From: Rossellomorea aquimaris
Lineage (GTDB): Bacteria > Bacillota > Bacilli > Bacillales > Bacillaceae_B
DNA: 64,000 bases
NCBI RefSeq assembly: GCF_001877785.1
Contig: NZ_MINN01000085.1
Location: forward strand, 248,001-312,000
Reading direction: 5' to 3'
Positions 44,718 through 52,423 of the stretch are shown in pieces; the stretch's first letter is position 1, and the number at the start of each line of letters is the position of its first letter. Below the pieces are notes generated by a model, which did no database searches, was not told the origin of the DNA, and worked only from the letters and a program-made list of their open reading frames with translations. The translations under genes were made by a program, and so were the position numbers.

Positions 44718-45556
44718 TGAGGAATGTCAGGAGCGTGGATTGGCTGAAGGAACACTTGCACGATCGAAAGGTGAGAGTGATTGATTGCAGCTTTTCATTA
44801 GGGGACTCATCAGCCGGAAAAACCACCTATTTGAAAGGGCACATTCCAGGTGCGGTTTATTTTGATCTTGAAAAAGACTTATCCGGACATGTGAAAGAGC
44901 ATGGAGGACGTCATCCACTGCCAAATATGAAAAACTTCCTTAGAAAAATAGAAAGTGCGGGCATCGATAACGATACGGTCATCGTTGCTTATGATCAGGA
45001 AGAAGGGGCTTTTGCAAGCAGGTGCTGGTGGATGTTCCGGTATCTTGGGCATGAAGAAATCTTCGTGCTGAATGGAGGTTTTAAAGCATGGAAGGAAGAA
45101 GGATATGAAACAGAGACGTCCGTTCCTGACTATGACACGAAAAGTTATACCCCGTCATTCAACGAAGAATTGCTTGCATCCTTAGAGGAAGTGGAACGGA
45201 TATCTGATGGGGAAATTCCCGGGATCTTACTTGATTCCCGCAGTGTGGAGCGTTATTTGGGTAAAGAAGAGCCGATTGACCGGATACCGGGTCATATTCC
45301 GGGAGCAGTCAATATTCCCTGGACAGAGGGAGTGAGGAGAGGTTACTTCCTGGATCAAGGCAGTGACCAGCACTTTGCAAAACTGGACAGAAATAAGACC
45401 ATCGTTGTTTATTGCGGGTCGGGAGTGACTGCCACGCCAAATGTCCTCTCGTTATTGGAAGCGGGATTCAGCGATGTCAAGCTGTATGCCGGCAGCTACA
45501 GCGATTGGGTTTCTTATGAGCATCATAAAGTGGAAACAAAGCGGACGAGCCTGTGA
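44714..45556 (+). CDS. sulfurtransferase with two rhodanese domains
   Basis: 280 residues. The N-terminal rhodanese domain is inactive-type (GAFASRCWWMFRYLGHEEIFVLNGG); the C-terminal one carries active-site Cys234 in YCGSGVTA, the loop usual for 3-mercaptopyruvate or thiosulfate sulfurtransferases. A conserved RYLGKEEPIDRIPGHIPGAVNIPW lies between. Starts ATG 44714 or 44717, after agaggggg. The frame extends 76 codons upstream, but that part overlaps the Cys-rich gene in another frame. Confidence 0.88.
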   Translation: MMRNVRSVDWLKEHLHDRKVRVIDCSFSLGDSSAGKTTYLKGHIPGAVYFDLEKDLSGHVKEHGGRHPLPNMKNFLRKIESAGIDNDTVIVAYDQEEGAFASRCWWMFRYLGHEEIFVLNGGFKAWKEEGYETETSVPDYDTKSYTPSFNEELLASLEEVERISDGEIPGILLDSRSVERYLGKEEPIDRIPGHIPGAVNIPWTEGVRRGYFLDQGSDQHFAKLDRNKTIVVYCGSGVTATPNVLSLLEAGFSDVKLYAGSYSDWVSYEHHKVETKRTSL

Positions 45557-45573
45557 ATTCAGGCTTGTTTTCT
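45545..45573 (+). terminator. terminator overlapping the sulfurtransferase stop codon
   Basis: acgagcctg (45545-45553) / caggcttgt (45560-45568), with the TGA in the loop; tail ttttctt. Confidence 0.75.
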
Positions 45574-45575
45574 TA

Positions 45576-45825
45576 TTGTCCAGCTCCGGCGGCTAGAGAC
45601 TCGAGGTCATAAGCCAGGAACCCCAAAAAGGCAAAGAGCGCCTTTCCGGGGTTCTCGTCTTATGCTTGTCGTCTCTGAACGAGCCGCCTCCGCTTTTCGG
45701 TTGTCCAGCTCCGGCGGCTAGGAGCTCGAGGTCATAAGATGGACTTACCAAAAAGGCAAAGAGCGCCTTTCCGGTAAGTCCATCTTAGGCTTGTCGCTCC
45801 TGATCGAGCCGCCTCCCCTTTTCTA
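45576..45825 (-). repeat. two tandem family H elements
   Basis: Units about 45576-45699 and 45701-45825. Inner arms differ completely but each set pairs: gaacccc/ggggttc in the first, and a perfect 12-base gatggacttacc/ggtaagtccatc in the second, around the conserved aaaggc/gccttt. The strand is given for the better-pairing sense. They fill most of the 375-base gap before the exonuclease gene; an extended -10-like TGTTATACT follows at 45853-45861. Confidence 0.87.
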
Positions 45826-45931
45826 TTTTCCAATGGGGTGAGGGCTGAAATATGTTATACTCTTAATGGATTGTTTATTATAAGTAACCGTGAGACAGCG
45901 GACAAAATAGATGAAGTCAGGAGTGTAAGTG

Positions 45932-46828
45932 ATGAAAAGAGATGAACACTTATTATTGATTGATGGAATGGCGCTCTTATTCCGTTCGTTTTTTGCCACA
46001 GCCGTCACCGGCCAGTTCATGATGAATTCAAAAGGCCTTCCGACCAACGGTGTACAGGGATTTATGAAGCACCTCCTGATGGCTGCAGACCATGTGAAGC
46101 CGAGCCATATACTGGTGTGCTGGGATATGGGAAGCAAAACTTTCCGCAACGAGGTATATACAGACTATAAAGCAAATCGTAACGCCCCTCCGGTAGAGCT
46201 CATCCCTCAATTTGATCTGGCCAAGGAAGTGGCGGAAGGCTTCAATCTTGCAAATGTAGGGATTCCAGGGTATGAAGCGGACGACTGCATCGGCACACTA
46301 GCAAAAGCACACCATAAGGAACGCAGGGTGACCGTATTGAGCGGTGATCAAGACCTGCTTCAACTACTTGATGATGGAATTGAAATCATGCTCTTAAAAA
46401 AAGGGTTTGGAAATTATCAAACCTACACAAAGGAACTGTTCATAGAAGAGCGCGGGATAACACCAGAGCAGTTCATAGATGTCAAGGCGCTGATGGGAGA
46501 CTCCAGTGACGGATATCCGGGTGTGAAAGGCATAGGAGAAAAAACAGCCATTAAACTCATTCAGGAGCACAATGACATTTCAGGTATATTAAATAATCTG
46601 GATAAGCTGACACCTTCCCAGCGCAAGAAAATTGAAAGTGATCTGGACATGCTTCATATATCAAGGAAACTTGCAGAAATACATTGTGAGGTCCCGCTGC
46701 CGCTGACAATAGAAAACGCCGTTTGGAGCAGAGTGCCTCATACTTCGATTTCCTATATAGAAGAACTTGAATTGAAAGTGCTTAGAAGATTCTTAATGAG
46801 CTCAGAATCATTGATCGCAACAAGCTAA
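45932..46828 (+). CDS. ypcP: 5'-3' exonuclease YpcP (FEN/Pol I N-domain family)
   Basis: 298 residues. A stand-alone homologue of the 5' nuclease domain of DNA polymerase I: metal-binding motifs LLIDGMALLFRSFF, ILVCWDMGSKTFRNEVYTDYKANR, GYEADDCIGTLA, VTVLSGDQDLLQLL, and the helix-hairpin-helix GDSSDGYPGVKGIGEKTAIKLI. It removes RNA primers and 5' flaps. ATG 45932 follows caggagtg. Confidence 0.93.
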   Translation: MKRDEHLLLIDGMALLFRSFFATAVTGQFMMNSKGLPTNGVQGFMKHLLMAADHVKPSHILVCWDMGSKTFRNEVYTDYKANRNAPPVELIPQFDLAKEVAEGFNLANVGIPGYEADDCIGTLAKAHHKERRVTVLSGDQDLLQLLDDGIEIMLLKKGFGNYQTYTKELFIEERGITPEQFIDVKALMGDSSDGYPGVKGIGEKTAIKLIQEHNDISGILNNLDKLTPSQRKKIESDLDMLHISRKLAEIHCEVPLPLTIENAVWSRVPHTSISYIEELELKVLRRFLMSSESLIATS

Positions 46829-46834
46829 ACAATC

Positions 46835-46867
46835 AAAAAGTCAGGTATTAGGCAGCCTGACTTTTTT
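46835..46867. terminator. bidirectional terminator between ypcP and sspL
   Basis: aaaaagtcagg / cctgactttttt around a 10-base loop. Confidence 0.9.
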
Positions 46868-46873
46868 CAATGA

Positions 46874-47011
46874 TTACTTTCTATTCAGCTTTTTCGCTGC
46901 ATTTTCTAATTTGCTTTTTGGCTCCCGGGCGAATTCCGTATCGGAAGCATTGCCCTGGGGGTTGACACTGGATGCAGTATTTCCTTTGTTCTTATTGTTG
47001 TTTTTGCTCAT
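46874..47011 (-). CDS. sspL: small acid-soluble spore protein L (SspL-like)
   Basis: 45 residues, MSKNNNKNKGNTASS...NPQGNASDTEFAREPKSKLENAAKKLNRK. The NPQG, EPKSKLE and AAKK elements fit SspL. ggaggcgaag ribosome site; ATG at 47011. It converges with ypcP, as I recall for B. subtilis sspL, and shares its terminator. Minor spore core protein. Confidence 0.78.
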   Translation of the reverse strand: MSKNNNKNKGNTASSVNPQGNASDTEFAREPKSKLENAAKKLNRK

Positions 47012-47125
47012 TTCTTCGCCTCCTGAATCATGGTGATTACATGATTATTTTGTGTGTTGTCCCTTAAATTATCCCATGCAAACATGAATTTTAGGACAGA
47101 CTAAGGGAAAGGGAGGTGTATAGCG

Positions 47126-47614
47126 ATGAATAAAGGTATACTGACAGCCTTACTGAGCATCCTGCTCGCCCAGGGATTCAAAATTCCCCTTCATTATATA
47201 AAAAGGAAAGAATGGAAACCGGAATTGTTTTTTCAAACAGGCGGTATGCCCAGCTCCCACAGTGCCGGGGTCGCTTCGCTGACCACTTTCATTGCATTGA
47301 AAAAGGGTATGAAAACAATTGATTTCGCACTTTCCTTTATTTTTGGATTGATTGTCATGTACGATGCCCAGGGCATCAGGCGGCAGACCGGAGAATTGAC
47401 ACTGAAAGTGAACAGTCTGGATGAACTGGTCAGAAAAGCGCACGAAAAGGAATCAGTGGAGTTTGAAGAAAAGAAGCCTACGCGCCTGAAAGAAATGCTC
47501 GGCCACCAGCCGCTGGAAGTTGTGGGAGGCGCCCTCCTGGGTTTGGTGATGGGATCTTTGGGGTTTCTGATGTCAAAAAAAGATAGGCAGAGAAAAAGAT
47601 TTTTTGTAAGATGA
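47126..47614 (+). CDS. divergent PAP2-family membrane protein (YuiD-type)
   Basis: 162 residues with about four membrane segments. Signature QTGGMPSSHSAGVASLTTFIAL (phosphatase-like PSSHSA), then MYDAQGIRRQTGE and GHQPLEVVGGALLG: the divergent PAP2/YuiD family, whose substrate is unknown. ATG 47126 follows gggaggtg. The stop overlaps the next start by atga. Confidence 0.88.
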   Translation: MNKGILTALLSILLAQGFKIPLHYIKRKEWKPELFFQTGGMPSSHSAGVASLTTFIALKKGMKTIDFALSFIFGLIVMYDAQGIRRQTGELTLKVNSLDELVRKAHEKESVEFEEKKPTRLKEMLGHQPLEVVGGALLGLVMGSLGFLMSKKDRQRKRFFVR

Positions 47615-47916
47615 AAGAAGACAACACTGTAATTAGGGTGAGGGGACAAGTGAAAAAAACAACAGAAGATTTTCTCATTGATTTGGAAAACAGGGGATTT
47701 AAATTCCAGGAAGATGCAATCGGTTTTATTTATTTCGGCAAAAAATATACAGATGCACCGGATGAGCTGGTCAACAGTGCAATTGAAATCACGCTGAAGG
47801 CACAAAAAAAGTTTGATTCAAGCTTTTATATGTCTATATTGGAACGCCTGCATTCACAAAAGATAACTTCCAGGAAAGAAGCCCTGAAATGGATGGTCCA
47901 TCAAGGGCTTGCTTAA
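47611..47916 (+). CDS. small hypothetical protein coupled to the YuiD-type gene
   Basis: 101 residues from ATG 47611, or about 88 from the in-frame GTG 47650 that has a better ribosome site (ggtgagggg). Mixed alpha/beta and charged: FLIDLENRGFKFQEDAIGFIYFGKK. No known motif. A 15-base direct duplication, caagggcttgcttaa, spans the stop codon region (47904 and 47925). Confidence 0.65.
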   Translation: MKEDNTVIRVRGQVKKTTEDFLIDLENRGFKFQEDAIGFIYFGKKYTDAPDELVNSAIEITLKAQKKFDSSFYMSILERLHSQKITSRKEALKWMVHQGLA

Positions 47917-47961
47917 GCACTAAGCAAGGGCTTGCTTAATTGATAAGAAAGAATACAAAAC

Positions 47962-47990
47962 AAAAAGGAGTGCCAAGCGGCCTCCTTTTT
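47962..47990. terminator. bidirectional terminator
   Basis: aaaaaggag / ctccttttt (47962-47970 with 47982-47990), with inner gcc/ggc. Confidence 0.85.
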
Positions 47991-48008
47991 GAATTCGATG
48001 AATGACCA

Positions 48009-48398
48009 TCATCCATTTAAGTGAATGGCTTTCCTGGCAAGTTCATCAGCCATTTTGTTTTCTTTACTCGGAACCCATTTGATGAAGAACAATGGAATCT
48101 GATCTGCCAGCCGTAAAATATCCAGCAGCATCGATTTGTATTGTGGACTTTTGACAAACTCTTTTTCAACGGCATGTACCAAAGCCTGGGAATCGCTGCG
48201 GATCCAGACGGTGTCCGCATTGTTTTCAATACAGAGTTCCAGAGCTTTCTTGCAGGCGGTGAATTCTGCCAGGTGATTATCCATATCTCCAAGGGGCAAT
48301 GAAAAATGCTTAACTTGTCCATTCTGTTTAATGACGATGCCGGCACCGCTTGGGCCTGGATTACCAGCACTTGCTCCATCGATATTCACTTCAAACAT
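48009..48398 (-). CDS. ypdQ: RNase HI-family protein YpdQ
   Basis: 129 residues. RNase H fold with the four acidic catalytic positions in place: Asp7 (NIDGAS), Glu45 (HLAEFTA), Asp69 (IRSDSQAL), Asp118 (MADELA). It is the short form without a hybrid-binding domain; B. subtilis YpdQ has been reported as weakly active or inactive, so activity must be considered open. Ribosome site aaggagtg. It is downstream of ypdP. Confidence 0.85.
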   Translation of the reverse strand: MFEVNIDGASAGNPGPSGAGIVIKQNGQVKHFSLPLGDMDNHLAEFTACKKALELCIENNADTVWIRSDSQALVHAVEKEFVKSPQYKSMLLDILRLADQIPLFFIKWVPSKENKMADELARKAIHLNG

Positions 48399-48425
48399 CA
48401 GGCATTCACTCCTTCAAAATAAAAA

Positions 48426-49106
48426 TTAGTTGATATCTTTCGGGAATCGTTTGGCAATATAACCAAAGGGTGTGTCCAATATAGAAATCAGCCATTTCAA
48501 TAAATAGGTTGTAATGAATATCTCCAGCCAGATATCGAACGGGAACGTACCAAGGAAAGCAATACTGGTAAATACGAGAGTATCCAATAATTGACTGATC
48601 ATGGTGCTTCCATTATTGCGTATCCAAAATTGCCTGTCTCCCGGAAACTTTTTCTTTAAATAGGAGAAGATAAATACATCCGTAAATTGGCTCACCAGGT
48701 ATGCGGCAAGGCTTCCAGCTGCTATTCTCGGTATCAGGCCGAAAATGGTGGACAGGGCTCCCTGTGCAATATCTTCCGGATGGGGTTGAAATATAAGGGC
48801 CATCTGCATAATAATAGTCATAATGATCAACGTGAAGAAGCCGAGCCAAACTGCTTTTTGTGCTTCTTTTTTTCCGTAGCGTTCATTTAAAATGTCAGTC
48901 ACAAGGAAAGCTGAACCATACATGGCATTACCCAACGTGGCAGTGAGACCGAATATCTCGATCGTTTTAACGACTTGAAGATTGGCAAGTATGGTTGACA
49001 GGCCGATCCAGACAAATAATCCGGTACGCCCGAACATTCTATACATAATTAATAACAGGGAAAATGTAATAATAACAAATAAAAGACCAAACCAGATATT
49101 AAACAT
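48426..49106 (-). CDS. ypdP: queuosine precursor transporter family protein (YhhQ-type), YpdP
   Basis: 226 residues, about six membrane segments. Family marks: GNAMYGSAFLVTDILNERYGKKEA near 60-85 and SQFTDVFIFSYLKKKFPG, RNNGSTMISQLLDT. It probably imports 7-cyano/7-aminomethyl-7-deazaguanine. ATG 49106 with gaggagga; the longer frame from 49130 adds 8 residues without a ribosome site. Upstream of ypdQ in the same direction. Confidence 0.9.
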   Translation of the reverse strand: MFNIWFGLLFVIITFSLLLIMYRMFGRTGLFVWIGLSTILANLQVVKTIEIFGLTATLGNAMYGSAFLVTDILNERYGKKEAQKAVWLGFFTLIIMTIIMQMALIFQPHPEDIAQGALSTIFGLIPRIAAGSLAAYLVSQFTDVFIFSYLKKKFPGDRQFWIRNNGSTMISQLLDTLVFTSIAFLGTFPFDIWLEIFITTYLLKWLISILDTPFGYIAKRFPKDIN

Positions 49107-49204
49107 GGGAATCCTCCTCTTTACAAACAATACTCTACATTATACAAATAAAAGAAACGATGAACAATATCAGACTCACACAGAAGAGAGTGATCAGGTT
49201 GAAG

Positions 49205-49855
49205 ATGAAGCTGAAGTACAAATATGCAAGTAAAACAGCCACTGATATATGGTTTGAATCCACATGGTTTCCCAGGAAAGAAACGATGATCCATGTTGAT
49301 GATTTAATGAAGACGGGAAGGATCACCGACCTGGAAATCATTGATGAAATGGAAAATTCGTGGACAAAAAAAGAGTTCATCAAATTAAATAAAGAATTGG
49401 ACAAAGAGCCTCAAAACATCACCGTCTACTTTGATGGCGGATTTGATAAAAGCGCGGTATTGTCGGGCATCGGAATGGTCGTTTATTATGAAAAAGGCGA
49501 TGAACGATTCAGGATTCGTAAAAACGGTAAACTTGAAGAACTGGAAAATAATAATGAAGCTGAATATGCAGCTCTTCATAATGCTCTTCTGCTTCTTGAA
49601 GAGATAGGGGTAAAAAATGCACCCTGTACAATAAAGGGGGATTCGCAGGTAGTATTGAAGCAGCTTGAAGGAGACTGGCCATGCTTTGACGAGGCGTTAA
49701 ACAGGTGGCTCGACCGGATAGAAGTTCAGATTGAAAAGCTGAACTTGAAGGTTACTATCGAAGTATTGAACCGGAGTGATAACAAAGAGGCGGATAAACT
49801 TGCCAATCAGGCTTTATTGGGTAAGCAGGTACACAGCCATAAAAGGATAGAATAA
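49205..49855 (+). CDS. ypeP: RNase H-like protein YpeP (N-terminal extension plus RNase HI domain)
   Basis: 216 residues. An N-terminal ~70-residue domain (MKLKYKYASKTATDIWFESTWF) precedes an RNase HI fold with YFDGGFDKS, ENNNEAEYAAL, IKGDSQVVLKQLEG and NKEADKLAN. The start is uncertain: an upstream ATG 49160 is in frame without a ribosome site, and 49205 follows a weak caggttgaag. Divergent from ypdP. Confidence 0.82.
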   Translation: MKLKYKYASKTATDIWFESTWFPRKETMIHVDDLMKTGRITDLEIIDEMENSWTKKEFIKLNKELDKEPQNITVYFDGGFDKSAVLSGIGMVVYYEKGDERFRIRKNGKLEELENNNEAEYAALHNALLLLEEIGVKNAPCTIKGDSQVVLKQLEGDWPCFDEALNRWLDRIEVQIEKLNLKVTIEVLNRSDNKEADKLANQALLGKQVHSHKRIE

Positions 49856-49925
49856 TTTCAATCACTAAAATATATTCTATAAATAAAACAAAACGTTAAG
49901 ATGGTAAATGTCTAGGAGTGAGGGT

Positions 49926-50102
49926 ATGGACCGCAGACAAGCAGTTGATAAAGTGGATGAGCTGATTGACACCTATTGCAGAGACTGCCTGCTAAAAGCA
50001 TATTTCCGTAAAGAATACGGAAAAGCACGTGCACATCGATTTTGTATCAAAGAATGTACAGTAGGGGAAGAGATCAGGCACTACGGTGAAAAGTTACAGT
50101 GA
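49926..50102 (+). CDS. ypeQ: small zinc-finger-like protein YpeQ
   Basis: 58 residues. Cysteines in YCRDCLLKAYFRKE and FCIKEC (two CxxC-like pairs with a histidine near) suggest a zinc site. ATG 49926 lies 7 bases after aggag. Length and place between ypeP and cspD agree with YpeQ (DUF2602 family). Confidence 0.8.
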   Translation: MDRRQAVDKVDELIDTYCRDCLLKAYFRKEYGKARAHRFCIKECTVGEEIRHYGEKLQ

Positions 50103-50127
50103 AAAAATCACCGATAGAAAAGGAAAA

Positions 50128-50157
50128 GCGGACGATTTAAAAATCGTCCGCTCTTTT
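50128..50157. terminator. bidirectional terminator between ypeQ and cspD
   Basis: Perfect arms gcggacgatt / aatcgtccgc (50128-50137 with 50142-50151), flanked by tctttt right and ttcctttt on the complementary side. Confidence 0.9.
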
Positions 50158-50172
50158 AGCATATATGAGTGA

Positions 50173-50373
50173 TTATAATTTGACTACGTTAGCTGCTTGA
50201 GGTCCACGGTTACCTTCAACAATTTCGAAAGAAACTTCTTGACCTTCTTCTAAAGATTTGAAACCTTCGCCTTGGATTGCTGAGAAGTGTACGAATACAT
50301 CGTCTCCGCCTTCTACTTCAATAAAGCCGAAACCTTTTTCGTTGTTGAACCATTTTACTTTACCATTTTGCAT
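50173..50373 (-). CDS. cspD: cold shock protein CspD
   Basis: 66 residues. RNA chaperone with RNP1 KGFGFI and RNP2 VFVHF; nearly identical to B. subtilis CspD, including the end [11 protein letters not shown] strong taggagga ribosome site precedes the ATG. A leader of about 112 bases with hairpin agcac/gtgct lies between promoter and start, as in other csp genes. Confidence 0.97.
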   Translation of the reverse strand: MQNGKVKWFNNEKGFGFIEVEGGDDVFVHFSAIQGEGFKSLEEGQEVSFEIVEGNRGPQAANVVKL

Positions 50374-50492
50374 ATTCTTCTAATCCTCCTAAATCAATCA
50401 AGCACTTCTTGTGCTCATGGAAAATATTTATCATGAAATGTTGATTCCTACTGCTGAAGCACTAAAAACCGTTCCATTTCAATGATGTCTTT

Positions 50493-50521
50493 ACTATACA
50501 ATATGAAGATTTTAGAGTCAA
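50493..50521 (-). promoter_or_regulatory. sigma-A-type promoter of cspD
   Basis: On the minus strand TTGACT, a 17-base spacer, TATAGT (50521-50516 and 50498-50493). It predicts a leader of about 112 bases. Confidence 0.78.
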
Positions 50522-50732
50522 CATCCCGGAAATGCATTTTGCAGAAATTTTAAAAAAACTTATCTGGGTAAGATTCGAATGCCCGGTTGAATGCATATAC
50601 TCCCGCTGTGTCTGCTTCCAATTGCCCATACGATGATGCAGGACTGCTTGCTAATTGGAGTATCCGGGTTGTATTCATTCTCTTCTTATAGTAAACTTTT
50701 ATTGATATTTATGGGAATTTGGAGGGTGCAGA
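50522..50732 (+). other. region upstream of mntR
   Basis: No gene. atactcc (50599-50605) can pair with ggagtat (50656-50662), and ccaatt (50620-50625) with aattgg (50652-50657) as a competing pair; two short tgca-type repeats lie between. No clear promoter could be assigned; tatagt at 50690 has no matching -35. The mntR ribosome site ggaggg is at 50720-50725. Confidence 0.35.
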
Positions 50733-51149
50733 ATGCCTACACCAAGCATGGAAGACTATTTGGAACAAATTTATATGTTAATCGAAAATAAAGGGTATGC
50801 AAGAGTATCGGACATTGCTGAAGCCTTAACCGTACACCCTTCATCAGTAACGAAAATGGTGCAGAAATTAGATAAAGATGATTACCTGATTTATGAAAAA
50901 TATCGTGGGCTCGTACTGACTCCAAAAGGAAATAAAATAGGGAAACGTTTAGTTTACAGACATGAACTGCTTGAGCAATTCCTTAGGGTAATCGGTGTTA
51001 AGGAAGAACATATATACGAAGACGTAGAAGGAATTGAACATCATCTCAGCTGGGATTCAATAGACAGGATCGGTGACCTGGTCCAGTTTTTCGAAGAAGA
51101 AGAAAAAAGACTTGAAGACTTGAGAGACGTACAAAGCCGAAGTGAATAA
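50733..51149 (+). CDS. mntR: manganese-responsive transcriptional regulator MntR
   Basis: 138 residues, DtxR family. In the Mn2+-bound form it represses manganese uptake genes. N-terminal winged helix [26 protein letters not shown]; metal ligands Asp8, Glu11, the RHELLEQF histidine (77) and EGIEHHLS (about 99-103) are all in place. Very close to B. subtilis MntR, though the gene lies elsewhere there, so this is a local rearrangement. Confidence 0.95.
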   Translation: MPTPSMEDYLEQIYMLIENKGYARVSDIAEALTVHPSSVTKMVQKLDKDDYLIYEKYRGLVLTPKGNKIGKRLVYRHELLEQFLRVIGVKEEHIYEDVEGIEHHLSWDSIDRIGDLVQFFEEEEKRLEDLRDVQSRSE

Positions 51150-51203
51150 GAAAGTGCCGGTGGCGGACAACTTTCAATATGAGATTTATATTCTAAACTA
51201 TAG

Positions 51204-51240
51204 AAAAGGGCTGCCCGATGAAAATCAGTGCAGCCCTTTT
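51204..51240. terminator. bidirectional terminator after mntR
   Basis: aaaagggctgc / gcagccctttt around a 15-base loop. Confidence 0.9.
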
Positions 51241-51256
51241 ACATATTCATGTTTTA

Positions 51257-51475
51257 TCAAAATATCGTCGGATATTCGTCGAATCCTTTGTTTGCCGTGT
51301 CCGTTGAGTAGATTTCGTACTCTCCCGATTCATTTTCATGAAGTTCGACACCTTGAAGAAGACCTTCAGCAGCTTCCAGTACGGCTTTTTGATAAGAAAT
51401 GATCCTTCCGTCCGAGGTTTGAAAACTTATGATATCCCCGTGGTAATTACGCTGGACTTTTGTGATTTCTTCCAT
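51257..51475 (-). CDS. small DUF3892-like protein
   Basis: 72 residues from ATG 51475, which follows gaaggaggg. The pattern KVQRNYHGDIISFQTSDGRIISYQKAVLEAAEG (Asp-Gly-Asp-Ile, then TSDGR and a helix) is that of DUF3892. Single domain; function unknown. Confidence 0.75.
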   Translation of the reverse strand: MEEITKVQRNYHGDIISFQTSDGRIISYQKAVLEAAEGLLQGVELHENESGEYEIYSTDTANKGFDEYPTIF

Positions 51476-51642
51476 CTTCTGCCCTCCTTCCTCGATCGTT
51501 TTCACTAGTAGTATGGTCAAAACTGAACCAGTTCATAAGGAATGGGCGCTGAATTGAAAAGATAAATAGGGAAAAAAGAAGGATTTTTCCGGTTTTAATA
51601 AGAAGAAATAGAGTAAGAGAATAATCAGACAGAGGTGTTAGG

Positions 51643-52326
51643 ATGAACAAATCTGAATGGCACTCAAATGCCAGAACGCGCTGGGATCAGAATGCCGGTA
51701 ATTGGCACTCGCGAAGCAGGGAAAACTGGACGACAGGGAGCCGTAAAAGTGTGATCCCTTTCTTTCTTAAAACAGTAGAAAGAGGAAAGAAAACCGGTGA
51801 CCTGGGATGCGGGGACGGATATGGCTCCCATCTGCTTAACGAGAATGGATATAAGGTGACAGGAATGGACTTTTCTGAAAATATGGTGGAAATTGCACGA
51901 AGGCTGGAACGTGAAGATCTGCAATTTGTGCAGGGAGACCTGGCATCACTTCCATTCAAGGATAATGAATTTGATGCAGTCATGGCAATCAATTCCATTG
52001 AATGGACGGCATCTCCGGTTCTTGCACTAGATGAACTTGACAGAGTCACAGACAAGGAAGGATACATATGCATCGGACTGCTTGGCCCTACTGCACACCC
52101 AAGGGAAAATTCCTTTCCCCGTCTCCGCGGCGAAGAAGCGATATGCAACACGATGATGCCCTGGGAACTGGAAAGACTGGCCGAACAAAAAGGCTGGAAG
52201 AAAATCGATGAAGAATGGGTATATAAAAAAGGTGTCGATGCAAGCTTGACGGCATCACTTTCAAATGAATTAAGACAGGCACTTACTTTCATGACGCTGT
52301 TCATGTTTAAACGTTCATCATCATGA
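51643..52326 (+). CDS. class I SAM-dependent methyltransferase
   Basis: 227 residues. SAM motif I GDLGCGDGYGSHLL, then VTGMDFSENMVEIARRL, QGDLASLPFKDNEFDAVMAINSIEW: the UbiE/methyltransferase-11 type. Substrate unknown. ATG 51643 follows agaggtgtt. No operon partner; fhs follows 98 bases later. Confidence 0.86.
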   Translation: MNKSEWHSNARTRWDQNAGNWHSRSRENWTTGSRKSVIPFFLKTVERGKKTGDLGCGDGYGSHLLNENGYKVTGMDFSENMVEIARRLEREDLQFVQGDLASLPFKDNEFDAVMAINSIEWTASPVLALDELDRVTDKEGYICIGLLGPTAHPRENSFPRLRGEEAICNTMMPWELERLAEQKGWKKIDEEWVYKKGVDASLTASLSNELRQALTFMTLFMFKRSSS

Positions 52327-52423
52327 TGGGGTGATTTTTTTAGTGCATACTAAGGTAACGGTTATACCGGCTTTGTAATCGTAAGCGGAATGAATACTAA
52401 TGTTTATATAAAAGGTGGATACG

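Noticed and set aside
48009-49855. Two RNase H-like genes as a recent duplication
   Set aside because: The two proteins differ in size and architecture and both have counterparts (YpdQ, YpeP) in B. subtilis, so they are old paralogues.
52327-52423. THF riboswitch before fhs
   Set aside because: The 97-base gap shows neither the conserved core nor paired elements of that class.
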